A stretch of 64,000 nt of DNA from Eumeta japonica (GCA_005406025.1 BGZK01000074.1:186001-250000), one strand, 5' to 3'; shown: positions 11,881-24,584, counted from the stretch's first letter. Program-made: numbers and translations. Notes: generated by a model from the letters alone, not told the origin.

Positions 11881-14800
11881 TCTGCCTGAGTGTTCTTTAT
11901 TAATTTAAAAACGGTTTAACCGATCGTGATCAAATCGGTCTACCTGTCTGAGTGTTCTTTAATAATTTAAAAACGGTTTAACCGATCGTGATCAAATCGG
12001 TCTACCTGTCTGAGTGTTCTTTAATAATTTAAAAACGGTTTAACCGATCGTGATCAAATCGGTCTACCTGTCTGAGTGTTCTTTAATAATTTAAAAACGG
12101 TTTAACCGATCGTGATCAAATCAATCTGCCTGAGTGTTCTTTATTAATTTAAAAACGGTTTAACCGATCGTGATCAAATCGGTCTACCTGTCTGAGTGTT
12201 CTTTAATAATTTAAAAACGGTTTGACAGATCGTGATCAAATCAGTCTGCCTGAGTGTTCTTTAATAATTTAAAAACGGTTTAACCGATCGTGATCAAATC
12301 GGTCTACCTGTCTGAGTGTTCTTTAATAATTTAAAAACGGTTTAACCGATCGTGATCAAATCAATCTGCCTGAGTGTTCTTTATTAATTTAAAAACGGTT
12401 TGACAGATCGTGATCAAATCGGTCTACCTGTCTGAGTGTTCTTTAATAATTTAAAAACGGTTTGACAGATCGTGATCAAATCAGTCTGCCTGAGTGTTCT
12501 TTAATAATTTAAAACGGTTTAACCGATCGTGATCAAATCGGTCTACCTGTCTGAGTGTTCTTTAATAATTTAAAACGGTTTAACCGATCGTGATCAAATC
12601 GGTCTACCTGTCTGAGTGTTCTTTAATAATTTAAAAACGGTTTAACCGATCGTGATCAAATCGGTCTACCTGTCTGAGTGTTCTTTAATAATTTAAAAAC
12701 GGTTTAACCGATCGTGATCAAATCGGTCTACCTGTCTGAGTGTTCTTTAATAATTTAAAAACGGTTTAACCGATCGTGATCAAATCAATCTGCCTGAGTG
12801 TTCTTTATTAATTTAAAAACGGTTTAACCGATCGTGATCAAATCGGTCTACCTGTCTGAGTGTTCTTTAATAATTTAAAAACGGTTTGACAGATCGTGAT
12901 CAAATCAGTCTGCCTGAGTGTTCTTTAATAATTTAAAAACGGTTTAACCGATCGTGATCAAATCGGTCTACCTGTCTGAGTGTTCTTTAATAATTTAAAA
13001 ACGGTTTAACCGATCATGATCAAATCGGTCTACCTGTCTGAGTGTTCTTTATTAATTTAAAAACGGTTTGACAGATCGTGATCAAATCGGTCTACCTGTC
13101 TGAGTGTTCTTTAATAATTTAAAAACGGTTTAACCGATCGTGATCAAATCAATCTGCCTGAGTGTTCTTTATTAATTTAAAAACGGTTTGACAGATCGTG
13201 ATCAAATCGGTCTACCTGTCTGAGTGTTCTTTAATAATTTAAAAACGGTTTGACAGATCGTGATCAAATCAGTCTGCCTGAGTGTTCTTTAATAATTTAA
13301 AAACGGTTTAACCGATCGTGATCAAATCGGTCTACCTGTCTGAGTGTTCTTTAATAATTTAAAAACGGTTTAACCGATCGTGATCAAATCGGTCTACCTG
13401 TCTGAGTGTTCTTTAATAATTTAAAAACGGTTTAACCGATCGTGATCAAATCGGTCTACCTGTCTGAGTGTTCTTTAATAATTTAAAAACGGTTTAACCG
13501 ATCGTGATCAAATCGGTCTACCTGTCTGAGTGTTCTTTAATAATTTAAAAACGGTTTAACCGATCGTGATCAAATCAATCTGCCTGAGTGTTCTTTATTA
13601 ATTTAAAAACGGTTTAACCGATCGTGATCAAATCGGTCTACCTGTCTGAGTGTTCTTTAATAATTTAAAAACGGTTTGACAGATCGTGATCAAATCAGTC
13701 TGCCTGAGTGTTCTTTAATAATTTAAAACGGTTTAACCGATCGTGATCAAATCGGTCTACCTGTCTGAGTGTTCTTTAATAATTTAAAAACGGTTTAACC
13801 GATCGTGATCAAATCGGTCTACCTGTCTGAGTGTTCTTTAATAATTTAAAACGGTTTAACCGATCGTGATCAAATCGGTCTACCTGTCTGAGTGTTCTTT
13901 AATAATTTAAAAACGGTTTGACAGATCGTGATCAAATCAGACTGACTGAGTGTTCTTTAATAATTTAAAAACGGTTTAACCGATCGTGATCAAATCGGTC
14001 TACCTGTCTGAGTGTTCTTTAATAATTTAAAAACGGTTTAACCGATCGTGATCAAATCGGTCTACCTGTCTGAGTGTTCTTTAATAATTTAAAAACGGTT
14101 TAACCGATCGTGATCAAATCAATCTGCCTGAGTGTTCTTTATTAATTTAAAAACGGTTTAACCGATCGTGATCAAATCGGTCTACCTGTCTGAGTGTTCT
14201 TTAATAATTTAAAAACGGTTTGACAGATCGTGATCAAATCAGTCTGCCTGAGTGTTCTTTAATAATTTAAAAACGGTTTAACCGATCGTGATCAAATCGG
14301 TCTACCTGTCTGAGTGTTCTTTAATAATTTAAAAACGGTTTAACCGATCGTGATCAAATCAATCTGCCTGAGTGTTCTTTATTAATTTAAAAACGGTTTA
14401 ACCGATCGTGATCAAATCGGTCTACCTGTCTGAGTGTTCTTTAATAACTTAAAAACGGTTTGACAGATCGTGATCAAATCAGTCTGCCTGAGTGTTCTTT
14501 ATTAATTTAAAAACGGTTTAACCGATCGTGATCAAATCGGTCTACCTGTCTGAGTGTTCTTTAATAATTTAAAAACGGTTTAACCGATCGTGATCAAATC
14601 GGTCTACCTGTCTGAGTGTTCTTTAATAATTTAAAAACGGTTTAACCGATCGTGATCAAATCAATCTGCCTGAGTGTTCTTTATTAATTTAAAAACGGTT
14701 TGACAGATCGTGATCAAATCGGTCTACCTGTCTGAGTGTTCTTTAATAATTTAAAAACGGTTTGACAGATCGTGATCAAATCAGTCTGCTTGTCTGAGTG

Positions 14801-17800
14801 TTCTTTAATAATTTAAAAACGGTTTGACAGATCGTGATCAAATCGGTCTACCTGTCTGAGTGTTCTTTAATAATTTAAAAACGGTTTGACAGATCGTGAT
14901 CAAATCAATCTGCCTGAGTGTTCTTTATTAATTTAAAAACGGTTTGACAGATCGTGATCAAATCGGTCTACCTGTCTGAGTGTTCTTTAATAATTTAAAA
15001 ACGGTTTAACCGATCGTGATCAAATCAATCTGCCTGAGTGTTCTTTATTAATTTAAAAACGGTTTGACAGATCGTGATCAAATCGGTCTACCTGTCTGAG
15101 TGTTCTTTAATAATTTAAAAACGGTTTGACAGATCGTGATCAAATCGGTCTACCTGTCTGAGTGTTCTTTTATAATTTAAAAACGGTTTAACCGATCGTG
15201 ATCAAATCAATCTGCCTGAGTGTTCTTTTATAATTTAAAAACGGTTTGACAGATCGTGATCAAATCAGACTGACTGAGTGTTCTTTAATAATTTAAAAAC
15301 GGTTTAACCGATCGTGATCAAATCAATCTGCCTGAGTGTTCTTTATTAATTTAAAAACGGTTTGACAGATCGTGATCAAATCGGTCTACCTGTCTGAGTG
15401 TTCTTTAATAATTTAAAAACGGTTTGACAGATCGTGATCAAATCGGTCTACCTGTCTGAGTGTTCTTTTATAATTTAAAACGGTTTAACCGATCGTCGGT
15501 GTTCTTTATAATTTAAAACGGTTTGACAGATCGTGATCAAATCGGTCTACCTGTCTGAGTGTTCTTTAATAATTTAAAACGGTTTGACAGATCGTGATCA
15601 AATCAATCTGCCTGAGTGTTCTTTATAATTTAAAACGGTTTGACAGATCGTGATCAAATCGGTCTACCTGTCTGAGTGTTCTTTAATAATTTAAAACGGT
15701 TTGACAGATCGTGATCAAATCAATCTGCCTGAGTGTTCTTTTATAATTTAAAAACGGTTTGACAGATCGTGATCAAATCGGTCTACCTGTCTGAGTGTTC
15801 TTTAATAATTTAAAAACGGTTTAACCGATCGTGATCAAATCAATCTGCCTGAGTGTTCTTTTATAATTTAAAAACGGTTTGACAGATCGTGATCAAATCG
15901 GTCTACCTGTCTGAGTGTTCTTTAATAATTTAAAAACGGTTTGACAGATCGTGATCAAATCAGACTGACTGAGTGTTCTTTTATAATTTAAAAACGGTTT
16001 GACAGATCGTGATCAAATTGGTCTACCTGTCTGAGTGTTCTTTAATAATTTAAAAACGGTTTGACAGATCGTGATCAAATCGGTCTACCTGTCTGAGTGT
16101 TCTTTAATAATTTAAAACGGTTTGACAGATCGTGATCAAATCGGTCTACCTGTCTGAGTGTTCTTTAATAATTTAAAACGGTTTGACAGATCGTGATCAA
16201 ATCGGTCTACCTGTCTGAGTGTTCTTTAATAATTTAAAACGGTTTGACAGATCGTGATCAAATCGGTCTACCTGTCTGAGTGTTCTTTAATAATTTAAAA
16301 CGGTTTGACCGATCGTGATCAAATCGGTCTACTTGTCTGAGTGTTCTTTAATAATTTAAAACGGTTTGACCGATCGTGATCAAATCAATCTGCCTGAGTG
16401 TTCTTTATAATTTAAAACGGTTTGACAGATCGTGATCAAATCGGTCTACCTGTCTGAGTGTTCTTTAATAATTTAAAACGGTTTGACAGATCGTGATCAA
16501 ATCAATCTGCCTGAGTGTTCTTTTATAATTTAAAACGGTTTGACAGATCGTGATCAAATCGGTCTACCTGTCTGAGTGTTCTTTAATAATTTAAAACGGT
16601 TTAACCGATCGTGATCAAATCAATCTGTGAGTGTTCTTTATAATTTAAAACGGTTTGACAGATCGTGATCAAATCGGTCTACCTGTCTGAGTGTTCTTTA
16701 ATAATTTAAAACGGTTTGACAGATCGTGATCAAATCAGACTGACTGAGTGTTCTTTATAATTTAAAACGGTTTGACAGATCGTGATCAAATCGGTCTACC
16801 TGTCTGAGTGTTCTTTAATAATTTAAAACGGTTTGACAGATCGTGATCAAATCGGTCTACCTGTCTGAGTGTTCTTTAATAATTTAAAACGGTTTGACAG
16901 ATCGTGATCAAATCGGTCTACCTGTCTGAGTGTTCTTTAATAATTTAAAAACGGTTTGACAGATCGTGATCAAATCGGTCTACCTGTCTGAGTGTTCTTT
17001 AATAATTTAAAAACGGTTTGACAGATCGTGATCAAATCGGTCTACCTGTCTGAGTGTTCTTTAATAATTTAAAAATAGTATGACCGCTCGTGATCAAATC
17101 AGTCTGCTTGTCTGAGTGTTCTTTAATAATTTAAAACGGTTTGACCGATCGTGATCAAATCAATCTGCCTGAGTGTTCTTTATTAATTTAAAAACGGTTT
17201 GACAGATCGTGATCAAATCGGTCTACCTGTCTGAGTGTTCTTTAATAATTTAAAAACGGTTTGACAGATCGTGATCAAATCGGTCTACCTGTCTGAGTGT
17301 TCTTTAATAATTTAAAAACGGTTTGATAGATCGTGATCAAATCGGTCTACCTGTCTGAGTGTTCTTTAATAATTTAAAAACGGTTTGACAGATCGTGATC
17401 AAATCGGTCTACCTGTCTGAGTGTTCTTTAATAATTTAAAAATAGTATGACCGCTCGTGATCAAATCAGTCTGCTTGTCTGAGTGTTCTTTAATAATTTA
17501 AAAACGGTTTGACCGATCGTGATCAAATCAGACTGACTGAGTGTTCTTTAATAATTTAAAAACGGTTTGACCGATCGTGATCAAATCAATCTGCCTGAGT
17601 GATCTTTATTAATTTAAAAACGGTTTGACAGATCGTGATCAAATCGGTCTACCTGTCTGAATGTTCTTTAATAATTTAAAAACGGTTTGACAGATCGTGA
17701 TCAAATCGGTCTACCTGTCTGAGTGTTCTTTAATAATTTAAAAATAGTATGACCGCTCGTGATCAAATCAGTCTGCTTGTCTGAGTGTTCTTTAATAATT

Positions 17801-19800
17801 TAAAAACGGTTTGACCGATCGTGATCAAATCAGACTGACTGAGTGTTCTTTAATAATTTAAAAACGGTTTGACCGATCGTGATCAAATCAGACTGACTGA
17901 GTGTTCTTTAATAATTTAAAAACGGTTTGACCGATCGTGATCAAATCAATCTGCCTGAGTGTTCTTTTATAATTTAAAAACGGTGTGACCGATCGTGATC
18001 AAATCAGTCTGCCTGAGTGTTCTTTTATAATTTAAAACGGTTTGACAGATCGTGATCAAATCGGTCTACCTGTCTGAGTGTTCTTTAATAATTTAAAAAT
18101 AGTATGACCGCTCGTGATCAAATCAGTCTGCTTGTCTGAGTGTTCTTTAATAATTTAAAAACGGTTTGACCGATCGTGATCAAATCAGACTGACTGAGTG
18201 TTCTTTAATAATTTAAAAACGGTTTGACCGATCGTGATCAAATCAGACTGACTGAGTGTTCTTTAATAATTTAAAAACGGTTTGACAGATCGTGATCAAA
18301 TCAATCTGCCTAAGTGTTCTTTTATAATTTAAAAACGGTGTGACCGATCGTGATCAAATCGGTCTACCTGTCTGAGTGATCTTTATTAATTTAAAAACGG
18401 TTTGACAGATCGTGATCAAATCGGTCTACCTGTCTGAGTGTTCTTTAATAATTTAAAAACGGTTTGACAGATCGTGATCAAATCGGTCTACCTGTCTGAG
18501 TGTTCTTTAATAATTTAAAAATAGTATGACCGCTCGTGATCAAATCAGTCTGCTTGTCTGAGTGTTCTTTAATAATTTAAAAACGGTTTGACCGATCGTG
18601 ATCAAATCAGACTGACTGAGTGTTCTTTAATAATTTAAAAACGGTTTGACCGATCGTGATCAAATCAGACTGACTGAGTGTTCTTTAATAATTTAAAAAC
18701 GGTTTGACAGATCGTGATCAAATCAATCTGCCTAAGTGTTCTTTTATAATTTAAAAACGGTGTGACCGATCGTGATCAAATCAGTCTGCCTGAGTGTTCT
18801 TTAATAATTTAAAAACGGTTTGACAGATCGTGATCAAATCGGTCTACCTGTCTGAGTGTTCTTTAATAATTTAAAAACGGTTTGACAGATCGTGATCAAA
18901 TCGGTCTACCTGTCTGAGTGTTCTTTAATAATTTAAAAACGGTTTGACAGATCGTGATCAAATCGGTCTACCTGTCTGAGTGTTCTTTAATAATTTAAAA
19001 ATAGTATGACCGCTCGTGATCAAATCAGTCTGCTTGTCTGAGTGTTCTTTAATAATTTAAAAACGGTTTGACAGATCGTGATCAAATCAGACTGACTGAG
19101 TGTTCTTTAATAATTTAAAAACGGTTTGACCGATCGTGATCAAATCAATCTGCCTGAGTGTTCTTTATTAATTTAAAACGGTTTGACAGATCGTGATCAA
19201 ATCGGTCTACCTGTCTGAGTGTTCTTTAATAATTTAAAACGGTTTGACAGATCGTGATCAAATCGGTCTACCTGTCTGAGTGTTCTTTAATAATTTAAAA
19301 TAGTATGACCGCTCGTGATCAAATCAGTCTGCTTGTCTGAGTGTTCTTTAATAATTTAAAAACGGTTTGACAGATCGTGATCAAATCAGACTGACTGAGT
19401 GTTCTTTAATAATTTAAAAACGGTTTGACCGATCGTGATCAAATCAATCTGCCTGAGTGTTCTTTATTAATTTAAAAACGGTTTGACAGATCGTGATCAA
19501 ATCGGTCTACCTGTCTGAGTGTTCTTTAATAATTTAAAAACGGTTTGACAGATCGTGATCAAATCGGTCTACCTGTCTGAGTGTTCTTTAATAATTTAAA
19601 AACGGTTTGACAGATCGTGATCAAATCGGTCTACCTGTCTGAGTGTTCTTTAATAATTTAAAAACGGTTTGACAGATCGTGATCAAATCGGTCTACCTGT
19701 CTGAGTGTTCTTTAATAATTTAAAAACGGTTTGACAGATCGTGATCAAATCAGTCTGCTTGTCTGAGTGTTCTTTAATGATTTAAAAAAGGTTTCGGACT
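11830..19800 (+). repeat. ~8 kb satellite of 62/58-bp monomers with 120-bp higher-order unit
   Basis: About 130 head-to-tail monomers. The 62-base form runs from GTGTTCTTTAATAATTTAAA through ACGGTTTAACCGATCGTGAT and CAAATCGGTCTACCTGTCTGA. The 58-base form lacks four bases in the CTACCTGTCTGA part and reads CAATCTGCCTGA. In the left half the two forms often alternate, giving a 120-base period. The left part is dominated by TTTAACCGATC. From about 15 kb TTTGACAGATC prevails, and after 17.0 kb a variant with AATAGTATGACCGCTCG appears at seven places (about 17.07, 17.44, 17.74, 18.10, 18.52, 19.00 and 19.30 kb), spaced by whole numbers of monomers. There are no unique spacers, so this is not CRISPR, and no coding frame spans it. 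It lies inside intron 2 of the RASD-type gene. Confidence 0.97.
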
Positions 19801-20150
19801 GATCGTGATAAAAATTAGTCTACAGTCAGAATATGTAATTGTACAAATGATAGACTACATTTTGTCTGTCATTCTGTATGTATGTTCTTTTATACCTTAA
19901 GAAAAATTTGATCTATCGTAATGAAAATTGGAATACACTAAAAGCAAGTGATAGGTTACTGTCTATCTCTATGTATGCTCTTTTATGACTTAAAATCGAG
20001 TGTGATAGAAAATGGTACGCAGTAGGAAAAAATAATAAGTTACTGTCTGCCTGTTTGTTGGTTATACGTAAGTGAAGAATGGTTTAATCGATTTTCATGA
20101 AAATTTGTGTACAATCAAAATATTCACAAATTACAGGTTACCTTTAATTT
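19780..20150 (+). repeat. Diverged long monomers at the right edge of the satellite
   Basis: About three units of 110-120 bases with the same order of parts as the left edge: CTGTCTGTC, ATGTTCTTTTATA-CTTAA, a GATC-TGATAAAAATT core, and TACAGTCAGAATATGTAATT followed by a CAAATGATAGACTAC-type segment. Divergence between units is much higher than inside the main array. This fits older edges around a younger amplified centre. Confidence 0.75.
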
Positions 20151-20277
20151 CCATATGTTGTAATGTAACGATAAAGAAACTTTCAGTTATATTAGTATTT
20201 CTTTCGTAGTCATACTCATTCATTTCTGTTGTTGCGTGTGTATATATGTGTGTCTTTTTTTCTTGACTTATGTCGCA

Positions 20278-20360
20278 TTTTTAGTAATAAAACTTCAAAA
20301 TGTATCGAATTTCTACGTTAGATTCACTCATTTTAGTGAACAGAAAAACAATAGAAAAAA
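20278..20360 (-). mobile_element. Inverted fragment of the mariner at 21035-21738
   Basis: Read on the minus strand, this stretch reproduces the start of the transposase frame at 21197 with few changes (peptide MSESNVEIRYILKFYY against MSESNVKIRYIMKFY). The similarity continues for about 25 bases upstream of the start. It points towards the other copy, giving an inverted pair about 0.85 kb apart. No terminal repeat was found for this fragment. Confidence 0.6.
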
Positions 20361-21034
20361 AAGGCGAATTAAAATTATCGTATAATAAGGTTAATACGCA
20401 ACTTCGAATAGAACGAAGTGGTTTTGAAGAACTTCAAAAATTATTATTTTTTGGACCATTTTATTTACATAACACAAATAAAGAAACGTCTATGTAAAAA
20501 TAAAGACATACGATCAACTATTTCAAAATTTTTGTAAATAAAATATTTCTAGGAATTTAAATATTTTGTACTACATCTTATAGTAAACATCTACGAAAAG
20601 CAAAAAAGAACGGACCGGATGTCCCCGAGACGCCATCTGCCCTTGTTTTGTAAAACGATACCTCATCTCCAGTCGAAAATCCAGTTTCTGTAAAGATCGA
20701 AGAAGATCGCTTCCATTGTAACAGATTCTTTGTATTGTTCTCCAAATTCTTTAGAGGGGATCCGAAAACTCGTCAATCGTTAATACCCTTTGAATTATTA
20801 CTCGTTATCACGCGAAGTAATTCATAAAATTCCAGTGTAATTTAATTTACAACACTATGCAAAAATCAATTGCCAGTCAAAACCGCTCATGTGGCCGCTT
20901 TAAATGTGCTTTAAACGACTGTTATACAGCATTTGCCAATGTTTTTAAACACTGTTTATAAATTAAACGAATTTTCTCAGAAGAACTTTTGATACTCTTG
21001 GTATAATACATTATTATTCATCTATGTTTTAATG
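20361..21034. other. AT-rich spacer between the inverted mariner pieces
   Basis: One short open frame starts at 20300 but is only the reverse of transposon sequence plus AT-rich text. A CGGACCGGATGTCCCCGAGA patch near 20611 is slightly GC-rich. Nothing else was recognised. Confidence 0.4.
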
Positions 21035-21738
21035 TTATTTTGGGCAAAAAGTGTTTTCTTATTCTATAAGTAAAAAGTTGTAGTAAATTCTCTTTGGTCG
21101 TGTTGTTTGTATTTGGCTAGTTTTCATGTCATTAAATATATGACTACAAAAAAAAACGGTGTCCCGCCATTTTTCTTTTGTATTTTGTCCATCAAAATGA
21201 GTGAATCCAATGTAAAAATTCGATACATTATGAAGTTTTATTAAAAAAAAAGGAAAAATACGTGTTACAAGTCGCTAAACAATTTGTAACGTTTATAGAC
21301 TTAATACAGCGTCGGCAGAGTGGCACAAAACTTACTCAAGCGTTTTCAGCCCCTTAATTTTGATGTCAATGATGAACGTCGCTCTAGTTGACATCTTACT
21401 GATAAAGTCGATACCTTTATATTGGAAGAAGTAGAACAAGATCGGCATATTAGTACTTATAACATCGCCGAAGAGCTGAAGATTGATCATAAAACAACTT
21501 TCATCCATTTGAAAAAAAGCTGGCGATATAATAAAGCTCAAAAGAGGACATCAAAAAAGGACTATTATAACTACTTGTCGCAGATTTTTGGTCAGAAGTC
21601 CCAAAATTTCTACAGCAACCGAATTATGTCACTACCTACAAAATGGCATACATATTATAATTAAATGTAAATAAAATATGAACAAAAATTATCTTGAACT
21701 TGTATGTAAAATACGAAAAAACTTTTTCCCCGACCTAA
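21035..21738 (+). mobile_element. Internally deleted mariner with terminal inverted repeats
   Basis: The ends are inverted repeats of 29 bases (21035-21063 and 21710-21738; 23 of 29 match), with the GGGCAAAAAG / CTTTTTCCCC core typical of mariner ends. TA follows on the right side, and the left flank is TG, probably a mutated TA. The interior begins with a transposase N-terminus at 21197 and continues, through frameshifts, to the paired-type DNA-binding region (VEQDRHISTYNIAEELKID near 21427). It then jumps directly to the extreme C-terminus (NYLSQIFGQKSQNFYS, 21571 onward). The whole catalytic core with the DDD triad is missing. The element is therefore a nonautonomous deletion derivative and cannot encode an active transposase. 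Confidence 0.8.
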
Positions 21739-22459
21739 TATATACCTCTATGGTAAAGGCAACTAAATTGGAAAAACAAATACAGAATTAACATATGTAT
21801 GCAAATTAAATTGCATAACGTACAACATCTACAAGTTATGGATATGTATTGTTATAATGTGCCCGATATCGTATTAATGTTGCCCCTCAAGAAAAAGGTC
21901 ACGCATTCAAATTATTTTATTATTCGCATTTATAAATTGACGCAACATTGATAGCGATATATATTTAAGCCTTTTTTAAAAACTTAGAAACACATACATG
22001 AGACATTATTCATGTACACAGAGGTTCGAGAATCACGGAATATATTAGAAATTGTTAAGGACTTAATCGAGAGTCATGAACTGTTATAAATTAGGCTGTT
22101 GTTTATAGCTTTAAGTTTTATATATTTGGCAAACATTGGATCTACTAGTGTAGTGAAAAAATACAAAGAGAACTCCACTTAGATTCATAGAAATTAACTA
22201 AATGATGGATGGAACCACCATAGAAATCACACTCGTAATTTTTTTTGCATACAAAGTTTCGCGGATGTGTCTCACGTGTATATAAATTCTGTATCAGACT
22301 GCGTGCCAGGATTTATTAGAATGGTAATCAATGGTTGCAGTGTGATTTATTCGTTGCTAAAGTCATCTAATAGCGGGACGGCTAGACTGGTGAGATACTA
22401 CACTCTCTCAAAATATAAACCTGAAGTAACATCTACTGCTAATATATACCGTCCAATCC
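21739..22459. other. Intron 2 segment, nothing recognised
   Basis: AT-rich DNA between the mariner derivative and the CR1-like end. No known repeat or exon could be supported. Confidence 0.45.
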
Positions 22460-23124
22460 AATATATACAGTTCTGCAGCATCCAGTTTCATGCTCCAGAA
22501 GCGAGCTATTCGTGCTGTTTATGATCTGAGACCAATGACATCTCTCAAAGAAAAATTTAAGGAAATTAATATCCTAACCTTAACATCACAATATATATAC
22601 GAAAACCTGGTATATGTCAAGAGAAATATAAAATCGTTCCATAAAAGGAGCGACATCCATAACATTAATACTAGACATAGGAATGATCTTGCTGCTCACA
22701 AGACTCGTCTAAGTAACGTTAATAAATCATTTAAGGGGATGTGTGTGCGCTTTTATAATATGATCCCAACTGAAATTCAAAATTTGCCATTTACTGAGTT
22801 TAAACGTTTCGTTAAAAGAAAATTATATGGCAAGGGCTATTATACCGTATTGGAATATCTTAATGAAAAAAGGCCCTGGGATTGAGCTGCTTGCCTATCA
22901 TGTTATCTCATATCATTTTTAAATGTCAATTAAATTATAAATGACTAAATATTTGTATTGATGAGTAAAAAGAGCAAACCTTGAGTTTCTTGCCCATTCT
23001 TCTTTCGGTGAATCAGCATTTGGAATGGGCGGTAATGTCGAAATGAATTTATTAATGACGATTTCAAGTGTAATTTCATTACCTACGAAATAAAGATATT
23101 TTTGATTTGATTTGATTTGATTTG
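22460..23124 (+). mobile_element. 5'-truncated CR1-like non-LTR retrotransposon (reverse transcriptase C-terminus and 3' end)
   Basis: An uninterrupted frame at 22490-22885 encodes 131 residues matching the C-terminal end of CR1-like reverse transcriptase proteins. It starts MLQKRAIRAVYDLRPMTSLK, then has EINILTLTSQYIYEN, a basic RHRNDL-type stretch and FYNMIPTEIQNLP, and ends KRPWD plus stop. The catalytic fingers and palm with the DD motif are absent, so it is inactive. The 3' untranslated part ends CGAAATAAAGATATTTTTGA followed by four TTTGA/TTGAT repeats, as in CR1-like tails. The intact reading frame suggests a fairly recent insertion. A SINE-like element abuts its 3' end. Confidence 0.85.
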
Positions 23125-23371
23125 AGTGAGTGAGAGTTCCAATGGTTCACTACCCTCTCTATCACCTCACTCCCCCTCCGTTACCACATTGTAACGTGAG
23201 GTTATTCACAACCCCCTCTATCGCCATAATTTCCCCTTCATCATTCTAATCGGCCCATAATTCAATCGACAATGCATTGATAACTCTTTTGGGGTTGCTA
23301 GTGTCTACGGATAATTCTCTCTGGTGGCTCGCTTGCTTGTTTGTCTAACGAAAATGCTATAAAATAAACAG
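23125..23371 (+). mobile_element. SINE-like dispersed element, copy A
   Basis: Starts GAGTGAGTGAGAGTTCCAAT, passes through GGTTCACTACCCTCTCT and a CTTTTGGGGTTGCTAGTGTC part, and ends with GCTCGCTTGCTTGTTTGTC and an A-rich tail. The same order occurs in copies at 29204, 49309 and, inverted, 26995 and 48270. It sits directly on the 3' tail of the CR1-like element. No reading frame. Confidence 0.6.
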
Positions 23372-24584
23372 TCGATGCTGGGAATCGATGATTGTTTTAG
23401 AAATGACATGCGGGATAGTGACGAAGATTAAGATGAAGAACGTTATAATGTCGTTTGTCGCCACGGCATGCTCAGAAACTGTGAGCGCGGACGCAGTACC
23501 ATGCGGTTTACAATAAGAATACTATGCGCATGCGTATTTCTGATACTTTCCAGACACGCGCACTGTAATTATATGGTATTGTTTCAAAATTACATAGTTG
23601 AAAATTCTATAGAATAAAAAGATAACCATACGATATCTCAATTTACAAAAGTAAATTAATCAATATTGTAACGTCGCCTGTGCTCACTACTTCAGTTAAA
23701 TCTACTTATGATCAGTGAATTCAAATTAAAGTTTTATTCACCGCGATCGAACAAATATTCATAAGTTATGATAAGACGAACAGATTTTATTTCAGATAAA
23801 GCAGTTAAATTGTAGTTTTACTTATTTTTACCTTAACCTAGCGTACTGAACAGCATTGCATTTAATGCTGCTGCGATATTATAAACGTATACCATTTTCT
23901 TAACCCAGACAAAAAAAAACTGGGAGATAGTATTATTTGTGGTGGATTTAATGAAATGTCACAAATAGATATCGCTTTTCACTGAGGCAGTTGTATCGAA
24001 ATTTTAAACGCTAATAAAATTACTTTCAACGCCAATGGTTCTTCTGCTTCGGGCACGTTTTTGATTAATCTGTTTTCGATGTAATCAAAGCTCTCGGTAA
24101 CGCTCATAATTCTTGATGCGCAATGGTCACGGCAATAATTTTCGGACATCGCTCATAAGAGCTCGTATAAACGAGCGTTGCGAAAATTCTAGAAATGCAA
24201 ATTATTGTGAACAATAAAAAAATCTAACGTCACATCTAAATTTTGGATTATGGTACGACGGCGGCGTTCACACTATTTATGGACAGTCATCTCATGATGC
24301 GGCTCCGCCCGCATCTTTTAGAATATCTATTAGCAGAAACATGAAGATGAAATCAAGTTTTTTTTCGAAAGCTTTTCATTCGCGCGTACAATATACAGTT
24401 AATCATAAAACCGTACAAATGAATTAAGCACATAAAAAAACGTCCAACATCACATAGCGATTTCGCATTTTCAGAAAATACGGAATATTTTCCCTTATTA
24501 CAACTTATTACAGTTTCTTTTCCAAAAATGGTACACGATGTAATTTTTCATTTATTGTGAGCATCTAAAATATAAGTATTGTGA
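23372..24584. other. Intron 2 segment, mostly featureless
   Basis: AT-rich. At about 24290-24320 the words CGGCTCCGCCCGCATC belong to the short GC motif found in many insect repeats. No exon was recognised. Confidence 0.4.

Noticed and set aside
11830..19800. CRISPR-like regular repeats
   Set aside because: Units are contiguous with no unique spacers, and the setting is an animal intron. It is a satellite.
22267..22524. 85-residue open frame upstream of the CR1-like piece
   Set aside because: Overlaps the true reverse-transcriptase frame in another phase and has no similarity to known proteins.
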